Below, one piece after another: positions 1 through 8,837 of a stretch of 64,000 bases of DNA. The notes beneath the pieces were generated by a model. The model did not search any database and was not told the origin of the DNA. It was given only the letters and a program-made list of their open reading frames with translations. Source of the DNA: Adhaeribacter arboris (GTDB lineage: Bacteria > Bacteroidota > Bacteroidia > Cytophagales > Hymenobacteraceae); assembly GCF_003023845.1 (NCBI RefSeq), contig NZ_PYFT01000001.1:5456001-5520000 (forward strand). The letters run 5' to 3'. Each line of letters opens with the position of its first letter. Position 1 is the first letter of the stretch. Made by a program: the position numbers and the translations under genes.

Positions 1-2
1 CC

Positions 3-179
3 GGGTATAATAGACACATAGTTAAAGCAAAATACTTTAATACCTTATCAGGGCTTCGATTAGGTTGGTTTGAACTAGGAAGCATAAAAATGGTGATAAT
101 TTTAAACTTTACTAATACGATTTTCTTTATGGCTGTTTATTTATTAGGTATTTATAGCAGTATAATAAGGCTATTATAA
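3..179 (+). CDS. C-terminal fragment of a membrane protein (5' end outside window)
   Basis: An open frame enters from the left edge and stops at a TAA at 177-179, giving 58 visible residues. The tail contains an NTLSGLRLGWFELG stretch and a hydrophobic segment of about 25 residues ending YSSIIRLL. The strand and the terminator-like hairpin at 253-293 fit a gene converging on the tonB operon. The hydrophobic tail would suit a membrane-anchored glycosyltransferase or similar protein, but too little is visible to assign a family. The open frame itself is seen; the function is not known. Confidence 0.45.
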   Translation, partial: GYNRHIVKAKYFNTLSGLRLGWFELGSIKMVIILNFTNTIFFMAVYLLGIYSSIIRLL

Positions 180-252
180 ATAACTAAAAAGTTAGCGAGC
201 CAACTTAAAAAGCATTATTGGTAAAATAGGATAGTCTCTTATTTATTAGAAT

Positions 253-293
253 AAAAAAACTCTGATTTCCATAAAAGAAACCAGAGTTTTTTT
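253..293. terminator. Bidirectional rho-independent terminator
   Basis: AAAAACTCTG and TTTC on the left arm pair with GAAA and CAGAGTTTTT on the right arm, with runs of A and T on the two sides. It lies between the converging partial gene on the left and the tonB gene on the right, so it can serve both. Confidence 0.75.
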
Positions 294-308
294 CTAAGTG
301 CGGAATAA

Positions 309-1121
309 TTACTGTAATTTAAATCTAACAGGTAAGGTATAACGCACATTTACCGGCCGACCGTTTTGCTTTCCTGGAGTCCAGTTAGGCATTGATTTAA
401 TTACCCGAATCGCTTCTTCGTCAGTACCGCCACCCAGGGATTTTACTACCTGAATATCGGAGATAGCTCCTTCTTTATTTACTACGAACTGTAGAATTAC
501 GTTACCTTCTAAGCCATTTCGGGAAGCTACTGCGGGGTATCTGATATTTTTACCTAGATACTTATACATGGCTTCTATACCACCAGGGAAAGTTGGGTTT
601 TGTTCTACGAAGGTAAAAATTTGTTCTTCAACAACTTCACCTACTTCAGAAGGCGCCTCTACCTCAGTTAAAACTTCCTGGTTCGTATTGCCTTCTACCG
701 TTTTAGTAGAGATAACTACATCTTCCAGTTCTTTCTGGTCCGGAATTTCTTCCTCTTCCCGTACTTCCTCATCCTTTTTAATAACCGGAGGAGTAAATTT
801 TACCGTTGAAACCACGGGTGGCGGTGGTGGTGGCAAATCTGGTGGGGGTGGAGGTGGTTTGTTTTCTAATGATGGCGGTTCGGCCAATTCTACTACTTTC
901 TCTATTTTCACCACTTTATTTGAGTCATCGTCGCCACCAATTAATTTAGCAATTAAAGGAGCGCTTAGAAACAAAATAAAAAGGGCAATAGCAACAATAG
1001 TAGCAATGGTTACGTGTTTATTGTAAATCTTACGAAGGAAAAATGCTCCGTAGGATTTATTGCGGTACTCGAAAACAATATCATCGAGCGACGCGGTTGC
1101 ATAATTCAGTTGTTTTTCCAT
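309..1121 (-). CDS. tonB: TonB-family energy transducer
   Basis: This is a TonB-type transducer that couples proton motive force, through ExbB/ExbD, to outer-membrane receptors. In order, the 270-residue protein has a short cytoplasmic N-terminus with the DIVFEYRNKSYGAFFLRK stretch common in Bacteroidota TonB proteins, one membrane segment at about residues 38-58, a proline-rich periplasmic stretch at about 88-106, an acidic spacer, and a C-terminal TonB domain from about residue 170 with the FPGGIEAMYKYL and YPAVA motifs. It is the last gene of a four-gene leftward operon, 6 nt after exbD. Which receptor it serves cannot be told from sequence. Confidence 0.93.
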   Translation of the reverse strand: MEKQLNYATASLDDIVFEYRNKSYGAFFLRKIYNKHVTIATIVAIALFILFLSAPLIAKLIGGDDDSNKVVKIEKVVELAEPPSLENKPPPPPPDLPPPPPPVVSTVKFTPPVIKKDEEVREEEEIPDQKELEDVVISTKTVEGNTNQEVLTEVEAPSEVGEVVEEQIFTFVEQNPTFPGGIEAMYKYLGKNIRYPAVASRNGLEGNVILQFVVNKEGAISDIQVVKSLGGGTDEEAIRVIKSMPNWTPGKQNGRPVNVRYTLPVRFKLQ

Positions 1122-1127
1122 TTTATA

Positions 1128-1655
1128 CTATAATTTCGCTTTCGCTTCTGTAATCATTTTCGTATCCCGAGGGTCAACATCTACGATTGCATACTTCCGG
1201 ATGCCAGTAATATTCATTTCATCCAGCATATCTACCATATTCTTGTAGCGCGATTTATCGGTTTGCTTTAACAGAACGGTTAAGTTCGGGTTAGAGCGTT
1301 TCTCCAATAAAATTTTCCGGAGACCATTAGCCGAATAATCGGTTAATTGTACACCAGGAGCAGTAGGAGCATCGGGTAAGCCTGCGTACCAGAATAACTG
1401 ATCTTTCTCATCAGCAATCAGCGTAAGCGCATTTGAAGCTTTCAATGCTTGCTGTTCTTCTTCTTTAACTGGTTTTACCGGCATGTTAATTTCCATTGTC
1501 TGCGGTTTGGAGAAGGTTGTTGTGAGAATAAAGAACGTTAATAAAAGGAACCCAAGGTCCACCATCGGGGTCATGTCAATTCGGGTGGATTGCTTCTTGG
1601 ATCTTTTCTTCCCGCCTTTCCCGCCTCCGCCGCCTTTCTCTTGTATTTCTGCCAT
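1128..1655 (-). CDS. exbD: ExbD/TolR-family biopolymer transporter (second copy)
   Basis: This is an ExbD/TolR-type subunit of the TonB motor. The 175-residue protein has a basic, glycine- and lysine-rich cytoplasmic N-terminus (about residues 6-22), then the family hallmark IDMTPMVDLGFLLLTFF. The Asp of MVDLGF at the start of the single membrane helix is the proton-path residue known for this family. The periplasmic domain follows. It lies between the first exbD (12 nt apart) and tonB (6 nt apart), so the four genes form one transcript. The lysine/glycine-rich N-terminus is longer than in the neighbouring paralogue. Confidence 0.93.
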   Translation of the reverse strand: MAEIQEKGGGGGKGGKKRSKKQSTRIDMTPMVDLGFLLLTFFILTTTFSKPQTMEINMPVKPVKEEEQQALKASNALTLIADEKDQLFWYAGLPDAPTAPGVQLTDYSANGLRKILLEKRSNPNLTVLLKQTDKSRYKNMVDMLDEMNITGIRKYAIVDVDPRDTKMITEAKAKL

Positions 1656-1667
1656 TTCTGTCTGTGC

Positions 1668-2273
1668 TTAGAGGTTTCTAGGTTTTACTTCCATATCGGT
1701 GATCAGGTTAAAACGGTTTACCTTTCTATCCTGCAGAGTTTTTATCACCCCTTTAATCGCAGGAACATCGGCATCGTTATCACCTTTAATCGCAATCTTC
1801 ACTTTTGGGTTGGAGTAACGAGTTTGCATAATCCAGTCGCCTAATTGATTGTTCACAGAATCAAAAGGAACACCTGGCTGTTTAGCTCTTTTCCGTTCTT
1901 CCGGACTCAGGTTAAGTAAAGATTTCAATTGTTCAATCGGCACGCCAAAACTCTCCATGGTAGCGAATTGTTTTCTTTCCGCAGGGGTGAAGTTGATTTT
2001 GTATTTAGCCGACATTTTATCTAATAATGCTTGTCTGGTTTGTTGGCCGCCTACTGCGTAAAAAGCTCGTCCGGTTTTATCTACCGTAATCGTAATAATA
2101 TCCGATTCCGGTAATTTAATGTCCGAGGTTGATGACGGAGTATCTACCACTACCACTTCTTCGGGAGCAAATTTAGAAATCAGCATGAAGAAGGTAACCA
2201 GCAAGAAGGCCAAATCCACCATGGGCGTCATGTCCAGTGAGGGTCGGGCTCTATGAGGTTTTACTTTTGGCAT
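1668..2273 (-). CDS. exbD: ExbD/TolR-family biopolymer transporter (first copy)
   Basis: This is the first of two adjacent ExbD paralogues. The 201-residue protein starts with a short basic segment followed by LDMTPMVDLAFLLVTFFML, the membrane helix with the conserved Asp. The periplasmic part is longer than in the second copy and contains an insertion around residues 90-130. Two different ExbD proteins with one ExbB and one TonB is a common arrangement in Bacteroidota and suggests a mixed ExbD dimer in the motor; that last point is inference. Confidence 0.93.
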   Translation of the reverse strand: MPKVKPHRARPSLDMTPMVDLAFLLVTFFMLISKFAPEEVVVVDTPSSTSDIKLPESDIITITVDKTGRAFYAVGGQQTRQALLDKMSAKYKINFTPAERKQFATMESFGVPIEQLKSLLNLSPEERKRAKQPGVPFDSVNNQLGDWIMQTRYSNPKVKIAIKGDNDADVPAIKGVIKTLQDRKVNRFNLITDMEVKPRNL

Positions 2274-2301
2274 ATTGCTTTGGTACTAAAAAATTTAATT
2301 A

Positions 2302-3207
2302 TTAAACGTTTACAGTTGAATGAGTAGCCGTTTGGCCGGTGTTATCGTGCTGAGCGGCAAAGGTTTGAATAATACTAAAACCAGCTTCGTCGATGCTATA
2401 AGTAAGAGCATCAATTTTACTAGTAAAGAAGTTATACGCCACAATCGCAATGGTAGAACCAATAATACCTAATGCCGTGTTAATCAAAGCTTCAGAGATA
2501 CCGTTTGCGAGAGCTACGGCGTCCGGGCTACCGGCCGTTGCCAGAGCGGAGAACGCTTTAATCATACCTAATACTGTTCCAATCAGACCTACCAGGGTTG
2601 AGATAGAAGCAATAGTGGAAATAATTACCAGGTTCTTCTCCAGCATAGGTAATTCTAAGGCAGTAGATTCTTCAATTTCCTTCTGAATAGCCAGGATTTT
2701 TTGATCTTTCGCTAAAGTGCGCTCATTTTCCATTTCCTTGTATTTGCCTAAACCAGCTCTTACCACGTTGGCTACGGAACCTTTCTGTGCGTCACAAGCA
2801 GCTAATGCGCCATTTACATCATTTACATTTAATCTTTGGCGGATAGTTCTTACAAATTGCTCAATTCCCTTGCTGCCTCTTGCTTTATTGATGGTTAAGA
2901 AACGCTCAATAGCAAAAGTTAAAATCATTAAGTTAAGGGAAATCAACATGGGCACAATAATGCCACCTTTGTAAACTACGCCAAGGTAATTACCTGGTAG
3001 GGGGTGATTTTCCGGATTTCCACCTTCAAAGTTTGCCGGGTTACCCAGGATAAACATGTATATCAGGATTGAAACCACAATTGCTACAGGGATAACGATG
3101 CTGGCAAATATAGAACCGGCGGCTCCTCCATCTTTATTGGCAGTAGCAGCTGGCTTTGAAGTTGCTGGTTTTGGCGCATTCGTAATTACGGCATTCTTTT
3201 TTTCCAT
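2302..3207 (-). CDS. exbB: ExbB/MotA/TolQ-family proton channel
   Basis: This is the channel subunit of the TonB motor. The 301-residue protein has an Ala/Lys-rich N-terminal tail, a first membrane segment at about 33-55, a second at about 80-105, and the MotA/TolQ/ExbB domain with helices near 195-225 (ISTLVGLIGTVLGMIKAF) and 235-262. It is the first gene of the exbB-exbD-exbD-tonB operon. A promoter-like element sits about 240 nt upstream at 3446-3477, which would give a long leader. Confidence 0.93.
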   Translation of the reverse strand: MEKKNAVITNAPKPATSKPAATANKDGGAAGSIFASIVIPVAIVVSILIYMFILGNPANFEGGNPENHPLPGNYLGVVYKGGIIVPMLISLNLMILTFAIERFLTINKARGSKGIEQFVRTIRQRLNVNDVNGALAACDAQKGSVANVVRAGLGKYKEMENERTLAKDQKILAIQKEIEESTALELPMLEKNLVIISTIASISTLVGLIGTVLGMIKAFSALATAGSPDAVALANGISEALINTALGIIGSTIAIVAYNFFTSKIDALTYSIDEAGFSIIQTFAAQHDNTGQTATHSTVNV

Positions 3208-3778
3208 TGTTGTTGAGATTTAAAAGTTTAGTTTTTGGGTTGGGTTAAATAATTTTTTTGTTTTTGTTTTAAAAGGCTATTTGCTAAAATAACCGGTTTA
3301 CGCCTTTTTAAGAACCAGCTAAGTAAAATTTGATTTGAAACAGAGTGTAACCAGAATTTCCAGGATTACTCAGTTTTTTATCAGCTACCTGATTTAAGGA
3401 TGTAAGTAAAGAGAAATTTCCATAAAATTCTAGCAACATTTATCACAAACCTAAATAAAAATAGCCCTTAACGCAAAATACAGATATTTTTGAAATTAGT
3501 ATTTTTCTACATGAATTAATTTATCCTTGACAAATTAATAAAAATTTATTTATCTATCTTTAATACTAATAATGTATTTAGTTAAATTTTATATTAATTT
3601 AATTTTAAGCTTAAATTCAATAATAGTAAATATCAAGTATTTATATGTATTATACTCTTACTATATATTTTAAGTTGACCTAATGTAGTGATAAATGCCC
3701 GTTTAATTACATTTTAACAAAAAAAATATTTTGCTGCCTATACTTTTATACTTATTTCTAATATAAATAGATGAGTTC
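3208..3778. other. AT-rich intergenic region upstream of exbB
   Basis: These 571 bases hold no ORF with coding character on either strand. The part from about 3480 to 3770 is extremely AT-rich. The only recognisable signal is the exbB promoter candidate near 3446-3477. Confidence 0.6.
3446..3477 (-). promoter_or_regulatory. Candidate promoter of the exbB operon
   Basis: On the minus strand the sequence reads TTTG, 20 nt, then TAGGTTTG, which matches the Bacteroidota housekeeping promoter pattern TTTG / TAnnTTTG. The transcript would begin near 3438 and carry a leader of about 230 nt before exbB. Confidence 0.45.
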
Positions 3779-4582
3779 TTAAAGCTCTTTTTTCGCTTGT
3801 TCCCAATATACATCCATCTCAGCGAGAGTCATTTGGTGAAGAGATTTGCCGTTTTTTCGGGCTTCCTGTTCCAAATACTGAAATCGGTTAATAAATTTTA
3901 AATTAGTCTTCTCTAAGGCTTCTTCCGGATTTACACCGATAAAACGGGCGAAGTTGATCAGGGAAAATAGTAAGTCGCCGAATTCGGCTGTTGCTTTCTC
4001 CGGATCAATTTCTTCTTCGTTTTTTAATTGAAATTCTGTTTTAAATTCACCTAGCTCCTCTTCCACCTTTTCCCAAACTTGGGTTTTATTATCCCAATCA
4101 AATCCAGCTCCGCGGGCCTTTTCCTGAATGCGCATAGCTTTTACCAAAGCTGGCAACGATACAGGAACGCCGCCCAGCACCGATTTATTGCCTTCTTTTA
4201 ACTTTAGCTGCTCCCAGTTTCTTTTAACCTCTTCTTCCGTGTGGGCTTCGGTAGTACCATAAATATGTGGATGCCGAAAAATAAGTTTATCACATAAAGT
4301 ATGCAATACATCGGCTAAGTCAAAAGACTGTGTCTCAGAAGCAATTTTAGCGTAAAATACTAAATGCAGCATTAGATCGCCTAATTCTTTTTTAATATCG
4401 GGTAAATCGTGGCGTAAAATAGCATCCGAAAGCTCATAAGTTTCTTCTATTGTTAAATGCCGGAGACTGGCAATTGTTTGTTTACGATCCCAAGGACATT
4501 TTTCTCGTAACTCGTCCATAATATCCAGCAGGCGGTTAAATGCTTGTAACTGATTCTGTCGGGTGGTTTCTTTGTCGGACAT
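3779..4582 (-). CDS. mazG: Nucleoside triphosphate pyrophosphohydrolase MazG
   Basis: MazG hydrolyses (d)NTPs to the monophosphate and pyrophosphate, cleaning the nucleotide pool. The 267-residue protein has two MazG domains in the usual order. The first contains CPWDRKQTIASLRHLTIEETYEL (given here as positions about 30-54), including the EExxE metal-binding pattern, and ELGDLMLHLVF. The second, from about residue 165, contains EELGEF and EFGDLLFSLINFARF. Length and domain order are standard. It is a single leftward gene between the exbB leader and divergent glmM. Confidence 0.95.
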   Translation of the reverse strand: MSDKETTRQNQLQAFNRLLDIMDELREKCPWDRKQTIASLRHLTIEETYELSDAILRHDLPDIKKELGDLMLHLVFYAKIASETQSFDLADVLHTLCDKLIFRHPHIYGTTEAHTEEEVKRNWEQLKLKEGNKSVLGGVPVSLPALVKAMRIQEKARGAGFDWDNKTQVWEKVEEELGEFKTEFQLKNEEEIDPEKATAEFGDLLFSLINFARFIGVNPEEALEKTNLKFINRFQYLEQEARKNGKSLHQMTLAEMDVYWEQAKKEL

Positions 4583-4874
4583 AAATTAAATAAAGGATAA
4601 AAAATAAATCTAATTCAATTATTATAAAGTACGTTAATAAAGCAAAACAGATTTGAGGTAAAGGTATGGCAAAGATTTCTAAAAATGCCCGGATTCTGAT
4701 TCTTACCGTTAGTTTGGTACACCTCTATGTTCTATTCTAGAGGGATGGTTGGTAATCCTGTTAACTGTATCGTATATTGCACCTCTAATTTAAAATTAGG
4801 CATAAAAATTCATGAATTAGCCCTAACCTAATAATTCGGCTGCTTTTTTGTAGAGCAATATATTCTTGAATAAG
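4583..4874. other. mazG-glmM divergent intergenic region
   Basis: No gene is seen here. The region separates divergent mazG and glmM and ends in the glmM promoter element. Confidence 0.5.
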
Positions 4875-4882
4875 TACCTTTG
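4875..4882 (+). promoter_or_regulatory. glmM promoter (-7 element)
   Basis: TACCTTTG is a perfect TAnnTTTG element, 21 nt before the GTG start of glmM. The nearest upstream TTTG (4847-4850) is 24 nt away, slightly farther than usual. The close fit supports the GTG start with a leader of about 15 nt. Confidence 0.6.
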
Positions 4883-4903
4883 TAAAAAATAAACGTAATA
4901 CAC

Positions 4904-6295
4904 GTGGCTTTAATAAAATCAATCTCAGGAATCCGAGGAACAATTGGGGGAAAAACGGGGGAAGCTCTTACTCCATTGGATGTAGTTAAGTTTACCGCCG
5001 CCTTTGGTGAATGGGTTCTGCAAACAACGCAAAATAACACTATTGTAGTAGGTCGCGATGCCCGCTTGTCCGGCGACATGGTTAATAAGCTGGTAGCGGC
5101 TACCCTGCAGAGTATGGGAATTAACGTAGTGGATGTAGGCTTGTCTACTACTCCCACCGTTGAAATGGCCGTACCCGCTAAAAAGGCGGGGGGAGGCATT
5201 ATTCTAACCGCTAGCCATAATCCGAAACAATGGAACGCTTTAAAATTACTGAATGACAAAGGCGAGTTTATTTCGGATAATGAGGGTAAGTTAGTGTTGC
5301 AGTTAGCCGAAAAAGAAGCTTTTGAATTTGCTCCGGTTACTAAATTAGGTAAATACATTCAAAGTGACACGGCGCTACGCAAGCACATAAAAGCTATTTT
5401 AGAACTGCCTTTGGTTGATGTAGAAGCTATTAAGGAGAAAAATTTTCGGGTAGTAGTGGATGCCGTAAATTCCAGTGGTGGTTTTGCGGTGCCGATGTTG
5501 TTAGAAGCTTTGGGAGTGACGCAAATTGAGAAATTATACTGCGAACCTGACGGTAACTTTGCGCATAACCCAGAACCTTTACCCGAAAATCTGCGCGAAA
5601 TCTCAAAAGTACTGGAAAAAGGTAAATTTGATTTAGGCATAGTAGTAGATCCGGACGTAGACCGGCTGGCTTTGGTTTGCGAAGACGGCAGTATGTTCGG
5701 CGAAGAGTACACTTTGGTAGCCGTAGCCGATTACGTATTACAACACAATAAAGGTAATACGGTGTCTAATTTGTCTTCTACCCGGGCCTTACGCGATGTA
5801 ACTGAAAAAGCTGGTGGAGAATATTTTGCTTCGGCAGTTGGTGAAGTAAACGTAGTAAATTTAATGAAGGAGAAAAATGCCGTAATTGGGGGAGAAGGTA
5901 ACGGAGGTATTATTTACCCGGAACTGCATTACGGTCGCGACGCCTTGGTGGGTATTGCCTTGTTTTTAACTCATTTAGCCAAAAGTAATTTGCGCATGAC
6001 CCGTATGCGGGCTTCTTATCCTAACTATTACATTTCAAAAAATAAAATAGAATTAACGCCGGAAATAGATGTAGGAGATGTTTTGGTGCAAATGCAGAAA
6101 CGCTACGCCAAGCAGCCGGTAAATACAATTGATGGGGTAAAGATCGAGTTTAACAAAGAATGGGTGCACCTCCGCCGGTCTAATACTGAACCTATCATCC
6201 GGATTTACGCCGAATCAGAAACCAACGCCACCGCCGAGCATTTGGCCAATAAAATCATCGCCGATATTAAAGAAATTATTTCGGTAAAAGCTTGA
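4904..6295 (+). CDS. glmM: Phosphoglucosamine mutase
   Basis: GlmM converts glucosamine-6-phosphate to glucosamine-1-phosphate for UDP-GlcNAc synthesis. The 463-residue protein has the four alpha-D-phosphohexomutase domains. The phosphoserine loop TASHNP is at 103-108 with Ser104, the metal loop DPDVDR at 249-254 has three Asp ligands, the sugar loop GGEGNGG is at 329-335, and the phosphate-binding RRSNTEP is at 424-430. The start is GTG, supported by the TAnnTTTG element 21 nt upstream. A strong terminator follows. GlmM is favoured over a phosphomannomutase by its length and by the SNTEP loop, but that choice is inference. Confidence 0.9.
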   Translation: MALIKSISGIRGTIGGKTGEALTPLDVVKFTAAFGEWVLQTTQNNTIVVGRDARLSGDMVNKLVAATLQSMGINVVDVGLSTTPTVEMAVPAKKAGGGIILTASHNPKQWNALKLLNDKGEFISDNEGKLVLQLAEKEAFEFAPVTKLGKYIQSDTALRKHIKAILELPLVDVEAIKEKNFRVVVDAVNSSGGFAVPMLLEALGVTQIEKLYCEPDGNFAHNPEPLPENLREISKVLEKGKFDLGIVVDPDVDRLALVCEDGSMFGEEYTLVAVADYVLQHNKGNTVSNLSSTRALRDVTEKAGGEYFASAVGEVNVVNLMKEKNAVIGGEGNGGIIYPELHYGRDALVGIALFLTHLAKSNLRMTRMRASYPNYYISKNKIELTPEIDVGDVLVQMQKRYAKQPVNTIDGVKIEFNKEWVHLRRSNTEPIIRIYAESETNATAEHLANKIIADIKEIISVKA

Positions 6296-6326
6296 GCTTG
6301 AAGTAGAAATTTTAAGTTATAAATCA

Positions 6327-6372
6327 AAAATGGATGGAAAGTTTAGCTATTAAACTTTCCATCCATTTTTTT
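6327..6372 (+). terminator. Rho-independent terminator of glmM
   Basis: A perfect 15-bp stem (TGGATGGAAAGTTTA paired with its complement at 6351-6365), a 5-nt loop GCTAT and a run of seven T follow the glmM stop codon. Confidence 0.9.
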
Positions 6373-6464
6373 ATGTTTTATTTTTGAGCAGAAGAATAGA
6401 ATAGCATGATAGAATAGGATTTGTGCTTTCGTAATTTCTCATTCCTAATTTTAATTAACAAGAT

Positions 6465-7607
6465 ATGGTTGTTTACCTGGATAACGCCGCCACTACTCCT
6501 TTAGATAAAGAAGTTTTTGATGCTATGGCGCCGTACATGTTAGAATATTATGGCAATCCATCGTCCATTCATGCGCACGGACGCCAGGTGCGGTCGGCCA
6601 TTGAAAAAGCTCGTAAAACGATTGCCGGTTTGCTTAACGCCGCTCCTGCCGAAATATTCTTTACCTCCGGGGGCACCGAAGCCGATAATGCTGCCATATT
6701 TTCCACTATCCGGGCATTAGGCATTAAACAGGCCATTACCACGCGTTTAGAGCACCATGCCGTATTGCACCCTTTAGAAACATTAGAAAAATCCGGTGAA
6801 ATTAAACTGCACTATCTCCAACACGACGAACGAGGTAATCTGAATTTAAATCACTTAGAATCTCTGTTAGCAGAAAATAGCCAGACGTTTGTATCTGTTA
6901 TGCACGCCAATAACGAAATTGGCAACTTAAACGATATCCAAACTATTAGTGAAATTTGTGTAAAATACAAGGCTGTTTTTCATTCGGATACAGTGCAAAC
7001 CATGGGACATTACCGCCATGATTTACAGCAAGTAAAAGCTCATTTTATAGTTGGGTCGGCTCATAAGTTTCACGGGCCTAAAGGAGTAGGTTTTATTTAT
7101 ACCAGCGGAGCCGTAAAAGTGCCTCCGCTGATTCATGGCGGTTCGCAGGAACGTAACATGCGCGGAGGAACCGAAAACGTGTATGGTATTATTGGCTTAG
7201 CCAAGGCGATGGAAATTGCCTACCGCGATTTAGAAGCTCATCAGCAATATATCCAAAGTTTGAAAAATCGCATGGTTGAACGTTTAACCGCTCAAATTCC
7301 GGATGTACAGTTTAACGGAAATTCAGCTATACCCGAAAAAAGCTTGTATACCGTTTTAAATGTAAGTTTACCGCCCTCTGACATTACCGAAATGCTGCTG
7401 TTTAACTTAGACATAAACAAAATCTCAGCCTCCGGAGGAAGTGCTTGTACCAGTGGCGCAAATGCCGGTTCACATGTTTTAAGCGCGTTAAATTGCGATC
7501 CGGAAAGAGGAGCCATCCGGTTTTCATTCAGTAAATACAATACTCCCACCGAAATTGACTATGCCGCGGAAAAATTAGCCAGCTTATACGTTAAAGTTTC
7601 GGTATAA
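6465..7607 (+). CDS. Cysteine desulfurase (NifS/IscS class)
   Basis: This PLP enzyme takes sulfur from cysteine for Fe-S clusters and thionucleosides. The 380-residue protein begins with YLDNAATTPLD, has the PLP lysine in GSAHKFHGPKGVG (Lys201), the HADAVQ-like segment HSDTVQTMG and the active-site cysteine in SGGSACTSGA (Cys328), close to the IscS pattern SSGSACTS. No iscU or other sulfur-carrier gene lies beside it; it stands alone between glmM and sua5. Whether it serves Fe-S assembly or tRNA thiolation cannot be read from the context. Confidence 0.93.
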   Translation: MVVYLDNAATTPLDKEVFDAMAPYMLEYYGNPSSIHAHGRQVRSAIEKARKTIAGLLNAAPAEIFFTSGGTEADNAAIFSTIRALGIKQAITTRLEHHAVLHPLETLEKSGEIKLHYLQHDERGNLNLNHLESLLAENSQTFVSVMHANNEIGNLNDIQTISEICVKYKAVFHSDTVQTMGHYRHDLQQVKAHFIVGSAHKFHGPKGVGFIYTSGAVKVPPLIHGGSQERNMRGGTENVYGIIGLAKAMEIAYRDLEAHQQYIQSLKNRMVERLTAQIPDVQFNGNSAIPEKSLYTVLNVSLPPSDITEMLLFNLDINKISASGGSACTSGANAGSHVLSALNCDPERGAIRFSFSKYNTPTEIDYAAEKLASLYVKVSV

Positions 7608-7636
7608 AATATTCAAAACCTTGACATTATAAAGAA

Positions 7637-7664
7637 GGGCTGCTATAAACAAAAATAGCAGCCC
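7637..7664 (+). terminator. Terminator-like hairpin after the cysteine desulfurase
   Basis: GGGCTGCTAT pairs perfectly with ATAGCAGCCC across an 8-nt A-rich loop, followed by a weak T-rich tail. Confidence 0.7.
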
Positions 7665-7716
7665 TCGTGTTTTATGTCTATTCCGAATTTATTTTTAAAT
7701 GATTTTTAAGAATAAG

Positions 7717-7745
7717 CTTGAAATAGTTTAATTTTTCTACTTTTG
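7717..7745 (+). promoter_or_regulatory. sua5 promoter
   Basis: CTTG, 17 nt, then TACTTTTG. The second element is a perfect TAnnTTTG and the first differs by one base from TTTG. It ends 19 nt before the ATG at 7765. Confidence 0.65.
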
Positions 7746-7764
7746 CGGCAATTTACCAATCATT

Positions 7765-8721
7765 ATGGCAATAATAGGAACGGATACAGAACAGGCAGCT
7801 AATTTATTGCGAGCCGGACAATTGGTATCTATCCCAACCGAAACGGTTTATGGCTTAGCTGCTAACGCCTACCTGGAAGAAGCAGTTGTGTCTATTTTTG
7901 AGGCCAAACAACGGCCGGCTTTTGATCCTTTAATTGTGCATACGCATAGTATTCAGGAATTGAATAAGATAGCCGTGAATATACCGCAGCGGGCTTACCA
8001 ATTAGCCGAAGCCTTTATGCCGGGACCTGTTACTCTAATTTTACCGCGACATCCGAAAATTCCGTTGTTGGTTACCTCTGGTAATGAGTCGGTAGGAGTG
8101 CGTATTCCCAATCATCCGCTTACATTAAGCTTATTACAGCAACTGGATTTTCCCGTAGCGGCTCCCAGCGCTAATCCCTTTGGCTATGTCAGTCCTACTA
8201 CTGCTCAACATGTTGAGCAACAACTCGGCGACCGAATTCCTTATATTATAGACGGTGGACCTTGCCAAATTGGAATAGAATCTACAATTATTAATTTAGT
8301 AAACAATGAAGTAGAAATACTACGTTTGGGCGGCTTGGCTATTGAGGAAATTGAAACTGTTATTAAGCAGCCCGTAAAATATGTGAAAACGAGTAGTTCT
8401 AACCCGAAAGCACCGGGCATGCTGAGCAGCCATTACGCGCCTCGTAAAAAAGTTTTACTGGGCAACATCCGTGAAAATTTAAAAAATTACAATCCGGAAC
8501 GAACAGGTATTCTATCTTTCCAAAATGTTTGGGAGCAGGTTCCCCGTAATCAGCAATTTATTTTAGCCCCTAATGGCGATACCAATGAGGCTGCCCGAAA
8601 TTTATTTGCGGCTTTACGGCAGCTGGATTCCTTATCTATCGATATAATTTTGGCGGAGTTAGTACCGGAAACAGGTTTGGGCAAAGCTATAAATGACCGA
8701 TTAATCCGTGCTTCTTTCTAG
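7765..8721 (+). CDS. sua5: L-threonylcarbamoyladenylate synthase (Sua5/YwlC type)
   Basis: This enzyme makes threonylcarbamoyl-AMP from threonine, bicarbonate and ATP for t6A37 modification of tRNAs that read ANN codons. The 318-residue protein has an N-terminal YrdC domain (about 1-200) with SIPTETVYGLAANA and KQRPAFDPLIVH, followed by a linker with PKAPGMLSSHYAP and a C-terminal Sua5 domain (about 215-318). The two-domain length separates it from the short TsaC form. A clear promoter precedes it. Confidence 0.94.
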   Translation: MAIIGTDTEQAANLLRAGQLVSIPTETVYGLAANAYLEEAVVSIFEAKQRPAFDPLIVHTHSIQELNKIAVNIPQRAYQLAEAFMPGPVTLILPRHPKIPLLVTSGNESVGVRIPNHPLTLSLLQQLDFPVAAPSANPFGYVSPTTAQHVEQQLGDRIPYIIDGGPCQIGIESTIINLVNNEVEILRLGGLAIEEIETVIKQPVKYVKTSSSNPKAPGMLSSHYAPRKKVLLGNIRENLKNYNPERTGILSFQNVWEQVPRNQQFILAPNGDTNEAARNLFAALRQLDSLSIDIILAELVPETGLGKAINDRLIRASF

Positions 8722-8837
8722 TATGCTAGTTAATAGATTATGCAAATATGGTGTTAATTTTAAAAGTATGCTGGTTGTGGCAAAACTTACTGATTTGCTG
8801 TTGAACGAAGGTTTACCACCGACTAAAACGAAAACAA

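Noticed and set aside
568-1026. Open frame opposite the tonB gene on the plus strand, with Gly/Ser-rich runs
   Set aside because: It is the mirror of the proline-rich stretch in TonB. The tonB frame has a clear family match, so the opposite frame is not a gene.
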